A stretch of DNA of 64,000 bases. Source: Phascolomyces articulosus (taxonomy: Eukaryota > Mucoromycota > Mucoromycetes > Mucorales > Lichtheimiaceae). The notes below the pieces were generated by a model. It ran no database searches. It had not been told where the DNA came from and saw only the letters and a program-made list of their open reading frames with translations. Each line of letters starts with the position of its first letter. The stretch's first letter is position 1. The stretch is taken from contig JAIXMP010000002.1 of the NCBI GenBank assembly GCA_025677815.1, positions 1,116,001 to 1,180,000 of the forward strand, given 5' to 3'. Below, piece after piece: positions 13,501-28,663 of this stretch. Both the position numbers and the translations under genes were made by a program.

Positions 13501-14300
13501 AAAATTGTTACTGTGACTACTGTCATTATCTTGGAAATGATGATGATCTTGTAAAGATAACAAGAATTGTTCTACTTGACTTATGAGTTGAAGAATTGAA
13601 TTCGTTTCTTCTTGAAGTTTTTGTGCCATAGAATGAATTGTCACTATTTTGTCCTTGAAATACATGGGTGGATTATTTACATCATTAGCAAGAAGTTGAG
13701 TTTCCAATAATCGATACGGTTTTTTCTTCATGAGTAATTTTGATGATACTGAAAGCGGTGCTTTTGTTGATTTATTATGATGTTGAGAATGGGTATATGA
13801 TATATTCATTTCTTGTGCATGTTGCCGTAATGCATCTGTTAAAGATCGAACAATCGATGATAAAAGTACAGATGATTGAGTAATATAGATCATATAAGAA
13901 GCCAACCATGGTGTTGTTGTTGTTGTTGTATGATAAGGTCGATTTTGTTGTAGATAATGTTCATCAGCAGCATATTGAAGAATAGCAAGAATTCCCATCA
14001 TGATCGTTGAGACTGAATCCTCTAATGCAGTCCATAATTTCGCACGCGCCTAAATTATGTTATATTATTATTAAATATATTATCATTTATTATTTTATTC
14101 ATTGTTCTCAACTATATTACGTAAAATCAAAATTGAACAAAGAATAATAGTAATATTTATATGCTTACTTCATTTGTACTATTCCATTGGCTAGAAGGGT
14201 CTATTAATTTAAACTTGAACAAAAGTGATCGAACATTTAAATCTTGGCTTGCTTCATTATAATAATTTTTGTTACGTTCATTATCATTCGATAATATCAT
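7589..14300 (-). CDS. Ras guanine-nucleotide exchange factor (REM + CDC25 domains)
   Basis: Activates a Ras-family GTPase by GDP release. Thirteen exons: 14300-14169, 14049-13486, 13352-13097, 12991-12856, 12775-12702, 12155-11650, 11434-10134, 10011-9909, 9799-9574, 9444-9294, 9111-8952, 8864-8361, 8284-7589; about 1,602 residues. The N-terminal ~230 residues are predicted helical and no SH3 domain is visible; then about 700 residues of Asn/Ser/His/Thr-rich low complexity; a REM (RasGEF_N) domain at about 1060-1200; an S/T/P-rich linker; and the CDC25 catalytic domain from LEARDVARYLTL to near the end. Exon 5 ends at a GC donor (AG|GCAAGT). For exon 9 the stronger acceptor at 9843 breaks the frame; the CAG acceptor at 9800 keeps it. 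The start at 14300 has an in-frame stop just upstream. Cdc25-type orthology is likely, not proven. Confidence 0.85.
12697..12702 (-). other. GC-AG intron donor in RasGEF gene
   Basis: On the minus strand the fifth RasGEF exon ends CTTCAG|GCAAGT, the consensus of the minor GC donor class. No GT donor keeps the frame here. The partner acceptor is at 12156-12157. Confidence 0.65.
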
Positions 14301-16908
14301 TATTTAAAATAAAGATTATAGAATAATAGAAATATAATAATAATTCGTCATGGAGTCAAGATGAGGATGAATAATAGTACGCAGTTATTATTATAGATAT
14401 ATATCAAGAGAGAGCGAAAGAAAGAGAGAGAGAGAACTATTATTATATCACTACTGACTATATACTTGTACAAAGAAGGAGAAAAAGAAGAAAGAACTTG
14501 AAGGGGTTGGAATAAAAAAAAGGTAAAAATCGTTGAAAAAAATAAATAAATAAACGAAAAGAAAGATCATTGTCTCTTGTTCCTTCTCCCTTTCATAAAC
14601 GAGAAACATCCATGCTGAATCAGATTACTCCTTTTTTTTTCTCTCAAGAGGATACATCGTGTGTTTCTATAGAATAAGATTTGGTTATAAATTTAAAATA
14701 TACTTGACAAAAAGACAATAATAACGATACGATAGATATAAAAAAAAAAACTTGTATACAGTGGTTGACACTTTTTTTTCAGGGGGTGGGTTGATAGCAT
14801 GTGCAACCTACACGCTTTTCTACATGACAATAACCTTCTCCTCATCTGTTCTTCTTCTTCTCCCCATCATCATCTTTATCATGATGATGATAAGGAAAGA
14901 AAAAAAAAGTCTATTTTTCTTTCTTAAATACTAATAATGATAGTCGTTAGGATGATGATGGTGGTTAGTAGAAGTAGTATTAATAGTAGTATAATATGTA
15001 TATGAAAAACATCATATCATGTCATCTTATTTGTTTATCCCAATCATTTAATTAATTGTGCATGGTGCATTGGTTGTTGTTGAACACAAAATATTTTCTT
15101 TCGCCGCACACCACATTTTTAAGCATGCGTTGTTTATTACTATTCTACTTACTGATTATATAACGATAAGGAATTTATCTACTGCTACTACAACTACTAC
15201 CATGGTATTAGGATTATAAAATAAGCAAAACCCATTTAAAATGCATCTTGGATTATCATTTCATTATCATACCACCAACGATTTACATTATCGAAATTAT
15301 TAGTTTTACATAATTAGAGTGTTGTCCCCAAGTATGATTAACTTATACTCTATGACCAATGAAATAAATAAACAGCAACTGCATAATTAATACTGTGCTA
15401 TTTGGACAACACATTGAGTTAATATGTATACTGACATTCATTATAGGCAGAATAGAATATATATATATATATGCTGGAACAGCAAGCAACCTGCTTTCTT
15501 TTCTCCATCAATTGCATTGAATAGCAACAATTTTTATAATATAAATGTCATTGGATCCCCTATTCTATTTCATCAACGTTGAATATGTAAAGCATATGAT
15601 GGAGTATGCGGTCTAGAATAGACCAATTTTACTGTGAAGCTGAAATAATTTAAATGCATGTCGTTCGCACCACTACTATTAAATGATGGTATGCAAAGAA
15701 TGTCAATATCATTCCAAAAAAAGGAATAACTATATATTTTTGTCACATCATTTTTGATAAAGAAGTGTGATATAATTTATTGAAGTATTAGTAAGTTTAT
15801 ACACAAAACATGTACTATTTACAACAGAGAACTAGAATTGCTTTATCAAGAAGTAAAGCGTCCTCTGAAGAAAGTGATGCAATTTTTTTTTTTTTTTATC
15901 TACACTGCTTCTACAATTCTTAAAAATATCTTACTTCAAATCCTATCTGTTCATTCATCAATCATATTTTTTTGAGAATCTATTCAATAACTTTTATTAT
16001 TCATGTATTTACTCTACATGAATTGTGTAATAAATAATCTAAAATGACTTTCCTAGTAGTAGATTGAGATTTCAAACAAAGTAAAAAATTTGTTCTATTC
16101 ACAAAGACCTGCACCCATATTATGGTGAAATTTATCACCAGGCAAAAATTTTAGCTACTTTTATTTTAATTATAAGAAAAATTATCTGGGTATTGATAGA
16201 GGATATACTTGTCATCCATATTAACAAGAAAATTAGTATTTAAAAAGATACCAACAAATGCTACTAAAAGATGTATTCTATGGACCTTAATACGAGAAAA
16301 ACAAACGTATAAACTTTATATGCACGATTCTAATAAATATATAGTAGTAGATTTACAACAAGAGTTGTTAAACAGGATACTGTCTTCCTATGTATGGCAC
16401 GCTACCGTGCTTTGTTATTACTTTTTCATTATACACTATACTTGCTTATTATTATATAATGCATATAGCAGAAAAGACCGAGAAGCAGGCTTTGTACGGA
16501 ATTGATCCAGTGTCATATCTTCTGCCACCACTGTATCGAATTAATCACTGTAGCCCCCGTCCCTGGAGATTACAAAGTGCCTGTAATAACTACAGCATAG
16601 AAATAATTCTTATTCACAGAATATTTTACCCAATTTCTAATTGCATCATACAATTTTATAAAAATAAAATAATAGATACATACAATAACTACAATACCAT
16701 TAATGTCATTTTATCATTAACTGATACAGTTTTAGTTTAATAAAAAAGTCATTGGTGTAAAAAAATAAAAAACCTGGTAAATTTCATCACCCGCCTTTAT
16801 TCTTTTTGAATTGTGTGTGTCTAAAAGTTGCATTTTTTTCTTACACATACTATACATATACACCTTTTTTCTTTTTTATACACACAGAGTAAATATATAT
16901 ATATATTC
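14301..16908. other. Long divergent intergenic region
   Basis: About 2.6 kb between the divergent RasGEF and Prp5-like genes. Mostly AT-rich, with (AT)n near 15460-15471, GA-rich tract at about 14408-14436 and several poly-T runs. A patch at about 16209-16740 has short open frames (98 and 116 codons, the longer non-ATG) and locally higher GC, but no recognisable domain. Likely promoters and 5' leaders for both genes. Confidence 0.5.
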
Positions 16909-21221
<4,313 letters not shown>

Positions 21222-21256
<35 letters not shown>

Positions 21257-22070
21257 AAGACAACACATCAATTTTACATATACATTCCTAACACTGGGTG
21301 GTTGTTGTATTACATGTTTTCTATAAAAATAATAATAATAATAATAATAATATATCATTTTCATTCAAAATCACCTTTCTTATTTCTGTATTTAACAAAA
21401 ATAGTCATTATAATCATCCCCGTTTTTTTTTAAAAAAAAACATGCGTCATGAATTTTTTTTTTTTGCCATATTGGGGGGTTATTTTTATTTTACGTTCTT
21501 TATTTTCGTTTATACGTACGTACGTATGTACGTTTACTCTTTGTATGTTTCGGGCGTCATGACGAAAAAAGTAAGCTATCAGTACGTTGTTATGCATATC
21601 CATTCAAAAAGAGAGAAAAGGGGAAAAAAGAATAAGAAAAGAGTTGTATCTTACATGTTCATGATAAAATGATTTAAATGTATATAAACAAATTTGACAG
21701 ATAACAAACACTCTACCTTTATTTCACATTGATATGTCAAATAGTGTAGTAAATAGAATATATAATGACTATATGCGAGTGATCTTGATAAAAAGGAATA
21801 TTATTTCTTATAAATATTTTAGGTGTGCAATTATATCATTACTACGATCATCAAATTCTATGCACCATGCCAATCTTTTCTTTTTCCCTTCTTTTTGGAT
21901 TATATATATAATAGTTTATGCAGAAAAATATATATATATATTTATACCTACACACATTTTTTTTTACAAATGGTATTATATTATTATTATATATAAATCA
22001 AAGTAATATAGAAAGAAATGTTATTTTTGGAATTTGTTGTTGTTATTTGTTGTATATAATAATAGAGTTT

Positions 22071-22109
<39 letters not shown>

Positions 22110-22257
22110 ATAATGTATAAAATATATAAAATAGGTACGTAGGGTTAGGTTAGGATTGATGTACAAAAAAAAAAAAAAACAAACGGATAAAAAAGCCTTG
22201 AAGGGTTTTTTGCGATAATAAAATGTGATAATGATAATGATGTTGTTGTTGTTGTTG

Positions 22258-22292
<35 letters not shown>

Positions 22293-22364
22293 GCTGTTAA
22301 ATGATGATGATGTAGATGATGATGATGTTGTTGTAAATCATTCGGTTATTTAAACTTCAAAGTT
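21222..22364. other. Convergent 3' intergenic region, microsatellites
   Basis: Space between the tail-to-tail Prp5-like and ASXH genes. Holds (AT)n right after the Prp5 stop, a TAA/AAT repeat at about 21328-21351, a T9A9 palindrome at 21423-21440, AT/GT dinucleotide runs at about 22074-22110 and a TTG/TTA repeat at about 22240-22292. No gene seen. Confidence 0.6.
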
Positions 22365-23934
22365 TTAGTTTTCGCCAAATCCATCTTTACGAATATCAAA
22401 TAAACGGCCTAGATCCTTTCCTCCTCGTAATAAACGAATACTTTTGAATGCATTTCCGTTGGGTCGTTTATCTTTGCTTACTTTACCATGTTGATCCAAT
22501 ATTTTTGTTTCCAATGCAGTTGGGGTTTCAAAATCTTCAAATATTTCATTATCTAATTCAATAGATATACCCGTTGATCCATTGGCTTTTACAACCTATA
22601 ATTTATTTATGATTTTATGAATAAACTTCTCTCTCTCTCCCTCTTTTTGTTTTTCCTCCTCTTTCTTTTTTTTTTCCTTTCCTCTCCCCCCACCACCTAA
22701 AATCTCCTATCCCTTCACCCCTTGCATCTTTAAATAATACTTACTGTCATCGATTTTGATACTACTACTTTACAAGCACTAAAGTTTCTTTTGTATACGA
22801 TAACATCACGTTCTCGTATCAATCCTTTTCGACACATATCTTTAAGTGTAATGTTTTTTGAATCTCTACAAATAGATTGTTTTTTTAGTGAATAATCATT
22901 ATAATCATACTAATAATAATATATTATTACCCTGCGACATTATGCATTTTGTCTCTATCATTCAATTCCCCCCAATATGTCTCATAAGCTTCATCCTAAA
23001 TAAATATATATAATTGGGGGGTGAGGTTAGGTAATTCAAAATAGGTACCCCACTTTTTTTTTGTAATCAAATAATAAATAATAAATAAATAAATAATAAC
23101 CTTGAAACTATCATGAATGGTATTTGTATGTTGTTCTGTCGTTGAAAGAGGTTGTTGTTGTTGTAAACCTGCTGTTGTTATGGTATTATCATCATTGGTT
23201 GTTGGATAATTAGGATGATGGGAATGAGAATGATGATGATGTTGTTGTTGTTGTTGTTGTTGTTGTAATTGTTGATTAAAATCACCATTTGCTAACATAC
23301 TTTGCCAATCATCCAAAGCATTCCAAAAGATAGGATTTTGATCTTTGGAAAAAAAAGCTTCTGTAATGGTTTTATTATCATTGGTATCCATGGTAGGTAA
23401 TAATCGAGCCAATTCATCTTGTTCATTTGAAGATAACAGTTGAAAGGCCGAAAATTCGAAAATGGACTAGGAATATCATGAGCCATACAAAAAAGAAAAC
23501 CTTTTTAATAATAATAATAATAAAAGGATAATAGTAATCATCATCATCTTTATCTGTTGTATCGTCATCTTATACATTATCTTTTTTTTTAAAAAAAAAA
23601 GATATATAAAGATAGAGTTGCTCTCCATACACATACACACACAATAGAAAATAGTTACCTCAAGGGGTAGATTGGCTAAAGGACTTGTTGGATCATTACA
23701 AAGATATTCTACGGACCAAGGATCATATCTGAATTTTTTATAAGGTTGTTCCATAGACATAGGATGTTCTTGTGAAGAAGGGTCGAGTGCAGTTGGGTCG
23801 GGTGAACGAATCATGAGTTGACTTGTTTCTAATGCCATGTCTTCTTCTGTCTGAGTTCCTGGACTGTCGCTCTTGACATGTGGCGGCATAAACACATTTT
23901 CTGTTGTAGGATCATAGATTGTCATGGTTTTCAT
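22365..23934 (-). CDS. ASXH/DEUBAD-domain protein with probable RAMA domain
   Basis: Likely nuclear cofactor of a UCH-type deubiquitinase (BAP1/UCH37-like), as Asx/ASXL proteins are for H2A deubiquitination. Exons: 23934-23659, 23466-23101, 22995-22931, 22865-22745, 22595-22365; 352 residues, all phases consistent. Residues about 93-145 match the ASXH/DEUBAD pattern: hydrophobic LLSSNEQDELARLLP, then FFSKDQNPIFWNALDDWQ and MLANGDF, with the last helix (DEAYETYWGELND) displaced by a Gln/His-rich insertion. The C-terminal ~120 residues (ITLKDMCRKGLIRERDVIVYKR ... TPTALE ... NGNAFKSIRLLRGGKDL) look like a RAMA domain. No PHD finger or HARE-HTH is visible. Family assignment of ASXH is firm; RAMA is my reading of the pattern. 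The first exon is short and acidic. Confidence 0.75.
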
Positions 23935-24316
23935 ATAATTTGGGATTGAAGAAACGCGTTTTTTTTTTAATTCAATTGGGGGAATTGAAATAATGGTAAA
24001 AGTAAATAAAGTTAAAAGGAGAAAAGAAAGAAAGAAGAAGAAAAAAAAAGTTCTACAAACAGAAGGGAAAAAAAAAAGAAAAAAAAAAGTCAGAGAGAGA
24101 GAGAGAGAGAGAGAGCGAGTATATCTAATTTACACTTATGCGCCTTTTTTCTTTTTAACTATAAAACAAATAATCAACAACAACATACAGCAAAGCATCA
24201 CGAGATCTTTTTGTTGATTGTGGTCCCTCTCTCTCTGTCTCTCTCTCCCCCCAACATTATTCTCTCTCCCCTCCTCCATAATAAATACTTATTATTATTA
24301 TCACTTATATAAAAAC

Positions 24317-24361
<45 letters not shown>

Positions 24362-26052
24362 CTATAAAAGCCTATGATGAAGACTCTTATTAATATATAT
24401 ATAAGGAGAATACTATAATAACATTTCGGAAACATCCTTACCCGCATCGGCCCGCTTCTTTGTATATCTGTATGTATAATAATATTAGACTCTTTTTTTT
24501 TTGTCTCTCCTTGATATTTCTCCTATTATGTCGCATATTAGTGACAAGTTATTATTATTATTATCATTATTATTATTACTATTATTATGCAAGTCATACA
24601 TCATTTTTTTTTGCCTTTTTCTAAAATATAAGTACTTATAACAACTAAATATCACTTATATTTAATCGAGATAAGAAAGAAATGAATTCATTCAAAAGAT
24701 GGGCGTACTTTTCTGTTTTCTTTCTTTTTTTTTTCTTTTTAATTTCTGTCATAACTATTATGATTATATCTCTGACTTAATATTATACTACTACATCAAT
24801 ATGATATTTTTAATCGCTAAACCTCTTTTTGAATAATCCAACCCATCTTTTTTTTTATGCAAAGATAACAACTTTTTTTTATTTAGCGGACTTTGATAAC
24901 TAGGGCTGCATAATATTTTTTTTTGTATGATATATTATGGCCCATTTATTATAAGAATAAGACGCCGTTCCAATGAAAAAGAGACGCATATTCTTTATTA
25001 GGCTTCTTCTTCACCATCATCATTACTGCTACATCATCATCATATCATCAAAACTTATTTCTTTAATCAAAAAGAAGAAAAAACCTAAAGTAAGTAATAG
25101 TTTACAACAGTAATATGACTCAATCCTGTGATAGAACAGGGTGTTTCTTGCAATCTTTTTTTTGTATAACAATTTCGAGTTTCACCAATCTCTCAATAAT
25201 AAAGGACTCGGAACAGATGCCGATCACTATGAATTGGCTATACATTAAATATCCATAATATAAGTAATAGAAGGAAAGTCCTATATTTATGTATAAAGAA
25301 ATTCAAGGTGAATGCTCAACGAAACTCATCTTTCAGATCATAATAATCCAGCTTCTTTTTTTTAAAAAAAAAAAAATAGCATGAGCATAAAAATTGAACT
25401 GGTGCATTAGTATATATGTATAATTTTAAAGTATTAACTACCACATACAACACAGTGATGAGCTTTTATATGAATACAGAATCATGGATCATTGTTCATT
25501 AAAATGATGTTTTTTAATGAACAAAGCAACATAAAAATCTCAAACGAGTTAAATCTACTATGGATATATGCTCTTTTCTCCTGGATCCTGAATAAAAATC
25601 TATAAAGAAACACATATATGCAGGTTTATTGACTTTATTTTAAAATATCTCATTTCCTACTATGTCTGAATGGCAATAAGTTTGAATAATATGCATATAA
25701 TAATAATAGTAAACAGGCAGTAATAATCATCTTCCACTATTTAAATAAAGTATTATTATTTCATTAGACAATCAATAATGGTTTATCCATCTATCATCTT
25801 CTTATACTGCATCAATAGAGTATAGGAATTTAAAGGGAGGAATTAGGGACTGTTGACCTGTCAGGGACAAGTTATATAAGAGGAGTACAGCAAAATGGTC
25901 AACCGCCCCACATTGAGCAAAGTCATTATCTCCCCTTTTTTCTTTTTCTCTTTTTTTTATTACTTTCTTTAGAATCACTTTATATAATGAAATTAAGTAA
26001 TAATAATCAAATAACGATACAGGATAATATAATAAAAAAGGTTTGTTTCATC
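23935..26052. other. Divergent intergenic region with repeats
   Basis: About 2.1 kb between ASXH gene and MFS transporter. Contains GA run (about 24092-24114), a CT-rich tract (about 24226-24272), TTA repeats (about 24317-24358 and 24550-24587), several poly-T runs, a T8A13 junction at 25355-25376 and a perfect inverted repeat at 25492-25524. No ORF of coding character found. Confidence 0.6.
25492..25524. repeat. Perfect 13-bp inverted repeat, 7-base loop
   Basis: TTGTTCATTAAAA, loop TGATGTT, then its exact reverse complement. It lies about 530 bases upstream of the MFS start. It could be an operator, a transcript hairpin or a chance palindrome in AT-rich DNA. Confidence 0.75.
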
Positions 26053-28269
26053 ATGAAGAAGGAGAATGAAGGCTACATCACTGTGATACTGTTATTTCTA
26101 AAAAAAAAACACGGTTTACCCCACATATATATAACGCTTTAGGAAAATAATGAACAAGACGAAGAAGAATTGTATATTGATAGTACCATCGATTTGGAAT
26201 CCATCCCATCTTATTGCAAACAAAGTTCTAGAGAAGTTCAAGACCAACAAAAGATGATCTCTATTACTAGTAAAAATTTGAAGATTCATTATCGTTGGAT
26301 TATTCTACTTGCTGGATACATTGGGTTAATTATTCCATTCGGTTTAACATTTTCATGGTACATAAAATAATCATCCCAAGAATACATATATATTATGTTG
26401 CTAATAACAAAAAATAAAATTATTAATAACGCTCTATATATTAGGGGTAAGTACAACTTTCTTATATACAATAAAAAAAAGATACGTATTCATTCTAGTA
26501 AAAATATATATTAAAAAAAAATGGATATAAAATAGGTGTTTTATTGGAGTATTATGAAAGAGAAATATTTGGAAGCACAAATGAAGTGACAACTCAATTG
26601 GCATTTGTCGGGTCTCTTCGAAACATCATGGGAAGTTTATGTATGTTGCCAGCAAATTTGGCATATTCATTTGTTGGTCATAAAATTATGCTTCTTCTAA
26701 GCACTTTACTTTCGACTCTTGGTGTATTACTTTCTGGGACTGTCACTGAGGTATCTATAAATAATATATTAACAAGTTCTCGTCCTTTTTTATGATTAAA
26801 ATATATCATAACGCATCTTTTTTTATATAGATGTGGCAACTCTATCTCTTTTACAGTGTCTTTACTGGATGTGGCATGTGTCTATTTCATGTGGTAACTA
26901 ATATGAATTGAAGAAAGAAAAATATGGAAAGCCATTTTCTTTAACTTTATAATTTGACATTTTATTAATAGCCACTGATTCGTATTGTGCCAAACTGGTT
27001 TGATGAATCAAGTCGAAGTACAGCTTTTGGTATAATTACTAGTACAATGGGAGTTGGAGGATTACTTGTCCCTTTGACGATGTCATCTATTGAACGTAAT
27101 TTAGGATCTGTATGGTATGTATATATTTTTATCTATCCATAATGAAGCTTCACATTTATTTATTTTTGCAAATATTAACTTTTCTTTCTTGGTGCTGAAT
27201 AAAAGGATCTTTCGTATATTAGCTATTGTAGTATTTGTGACGGGAATGATAGCATGTGCTATTATCAAAGATACTGAACCGCCAACGACAACAACATCAG
27301 ACGTATCATCTAATGAAAAGGAAAATGTTGGTGACAAAAAAAAACAAGTTGCAATGGATTTTACTATATTAAAAATGCGAAAAGTATTACTTTGGCTTGG
27401 TGCTTATGGTACTCAAACTTTTGTTCAGGGTATTCCATTGATATTTTTACCTTGTAAGTGAGCCATCTTTTTTTTTTACTCCATGGAGTATTCAAATTCG
27501 TAACATTATATACTAATAATACTATTACGTCTGACCAACATTGCTTTATTTTTTATGATGGTATGTAGCTTATGCAAAATACATTGGACTTGGTCAGGAA
27601 CAAGGTACCGTAGCTATCTCGTTACTTTTAGGAATGAGTGTTCCAGGTTCTATTATTGCTGGGTAAAATATATATATATATAAAATAGTTACTCTCGAAA
27701 ACTTCTAGGGTTCATTGACATTGGAATGATGCTGGTGGGGATATATTTTTATAGGATAGTTGCTGATAGAATTGGAAACATCAATACTCTCACTATCTAT
27801 GTACTCATGGAAGCATTAACGACGGCTCTTATTTGGACATTTGTCAATAATTTCCAAACATTACAACTCTATGGTGCTATATACGGGTTCTTTTTCAATT
27901 CAATGGCAAGCCTAGGTAAATAATAATTCGTAATAATAATAAAAAATGATGATGACAAAAAGCAAACATAAAATAATAAATCAATTTTTTTTTTTCGTCT
28001 GATGATATAATATATTAGGATCAGCATTGGCTATCTCTATTGTAGGAATGGAACGATTTCCATCTGCCATGAGTCTATTATTATTGACAAGTACATTATG
28101 TGCCATGGGTTCAACTGTTGCAAGTTTTATTGAAGGAAAAGTAAATCAATCTATACAACCTTATTTATCTTATAAAATCATGGCAGTAGCTGGATATGTT
28201 GTCAGTTTTATTTTCCTACTTGTGTTAAGATCAGCGTTTCATAAAAAAAAAGTATTTGTAAAAGTTTAG
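26053..28269 (+). CDS. MFS transporter, monocarboxylate-type
   Basis: Membrane carrier of the fungal MCT/Mch-like group; substrate unknown (monocarboxylates or related small acids are typical). Exons: 26053-26082 (weak), 26143-26357, 26445-26446, 26536-26750, 26831-26893, 26972-27114, 27206-27453, 27569-27662, 27755-27915, 28019-28269; total 1,422 bases, 473 residues. After an acidic N-terminus come 12 probable membrane segments in two halves split by a charged Thr-rich loop (KDTEPPTTTTSDVSSNEKEN). The first helix reads into SWGVLLEYYERE, the typical MCT start (F/W-G-V-xx-YY). That Trp-Gly junction only stays in frame with a 2-base exon. The first exon uses a non-consensus donor (GTGATA), so the N-terminal ten residues are uncertain. 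Confidence 0.82.
26445..26446 (+). other. Putative 2-base microexon (GG)
   Basis: Lies between a good acceptor (TATATTAG) and a perfect donor (GTAAGT). The flanking introns would be 87 and 89 bases, normal for this genome. Codons split as TG|GG|GT give Trp-Gly, the residues expected at this point in the MCT family. Skipping it breaks the frame. Confidence 0.65.
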
Positions 28270-28663
28270 TATTATAATTGCTAATAATTATAGAATAATA
28301 TTCTAGAAGAAAACATCACTATTATTTTTTTTATTGTTTGTAATCTTGTACGAGCTATATATTTTTTTTTAACGAATAAATGAAATCTACTTATTTCCTG
28401 GCGAGTAATACTATATAAAAATAGGGTCAATCCCAGGATATCACATATCAAATCAAACTAATATTCTTGTCAATAGTGTGCAGTTCCCTGATCCCATTTT
28501 GATTATTCTAACTAGCCAATCAATTTTGACAACCTGCAAGAATCCAGAGAAAGAAAAAAAAGGCAGCCTTGTATCACCTTTCTTTTTTTTTTTTCTTACA
28601 ACGACCTAATCAGTTGATATATTATATTTTTTTAAACTTTCCTGTCTTCCCAGGAAACACTCA
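28270..28663. other. Short intergenic region
   Basis: Tandem-gene spacer between the MFS transporter and the amino-acid permease. AT-rich with a T-run near 28584-28595; presumably terminator of one gene and promoter of the next. No gene seen. Confidence 0.6.

Noticed and set aside
16209..16740. Two overlapping plus-strand frames of 98 and 116 codons
   Set aside because: The first starts with a non-ATG codon, composition is AT-driven and no domain is recognisable.
22136..22157. TTAGG-like words resembling telomere repeats
   Set aside because: Only two or three partial units in the middle of a gene-rich region; not an interstitial telomere.
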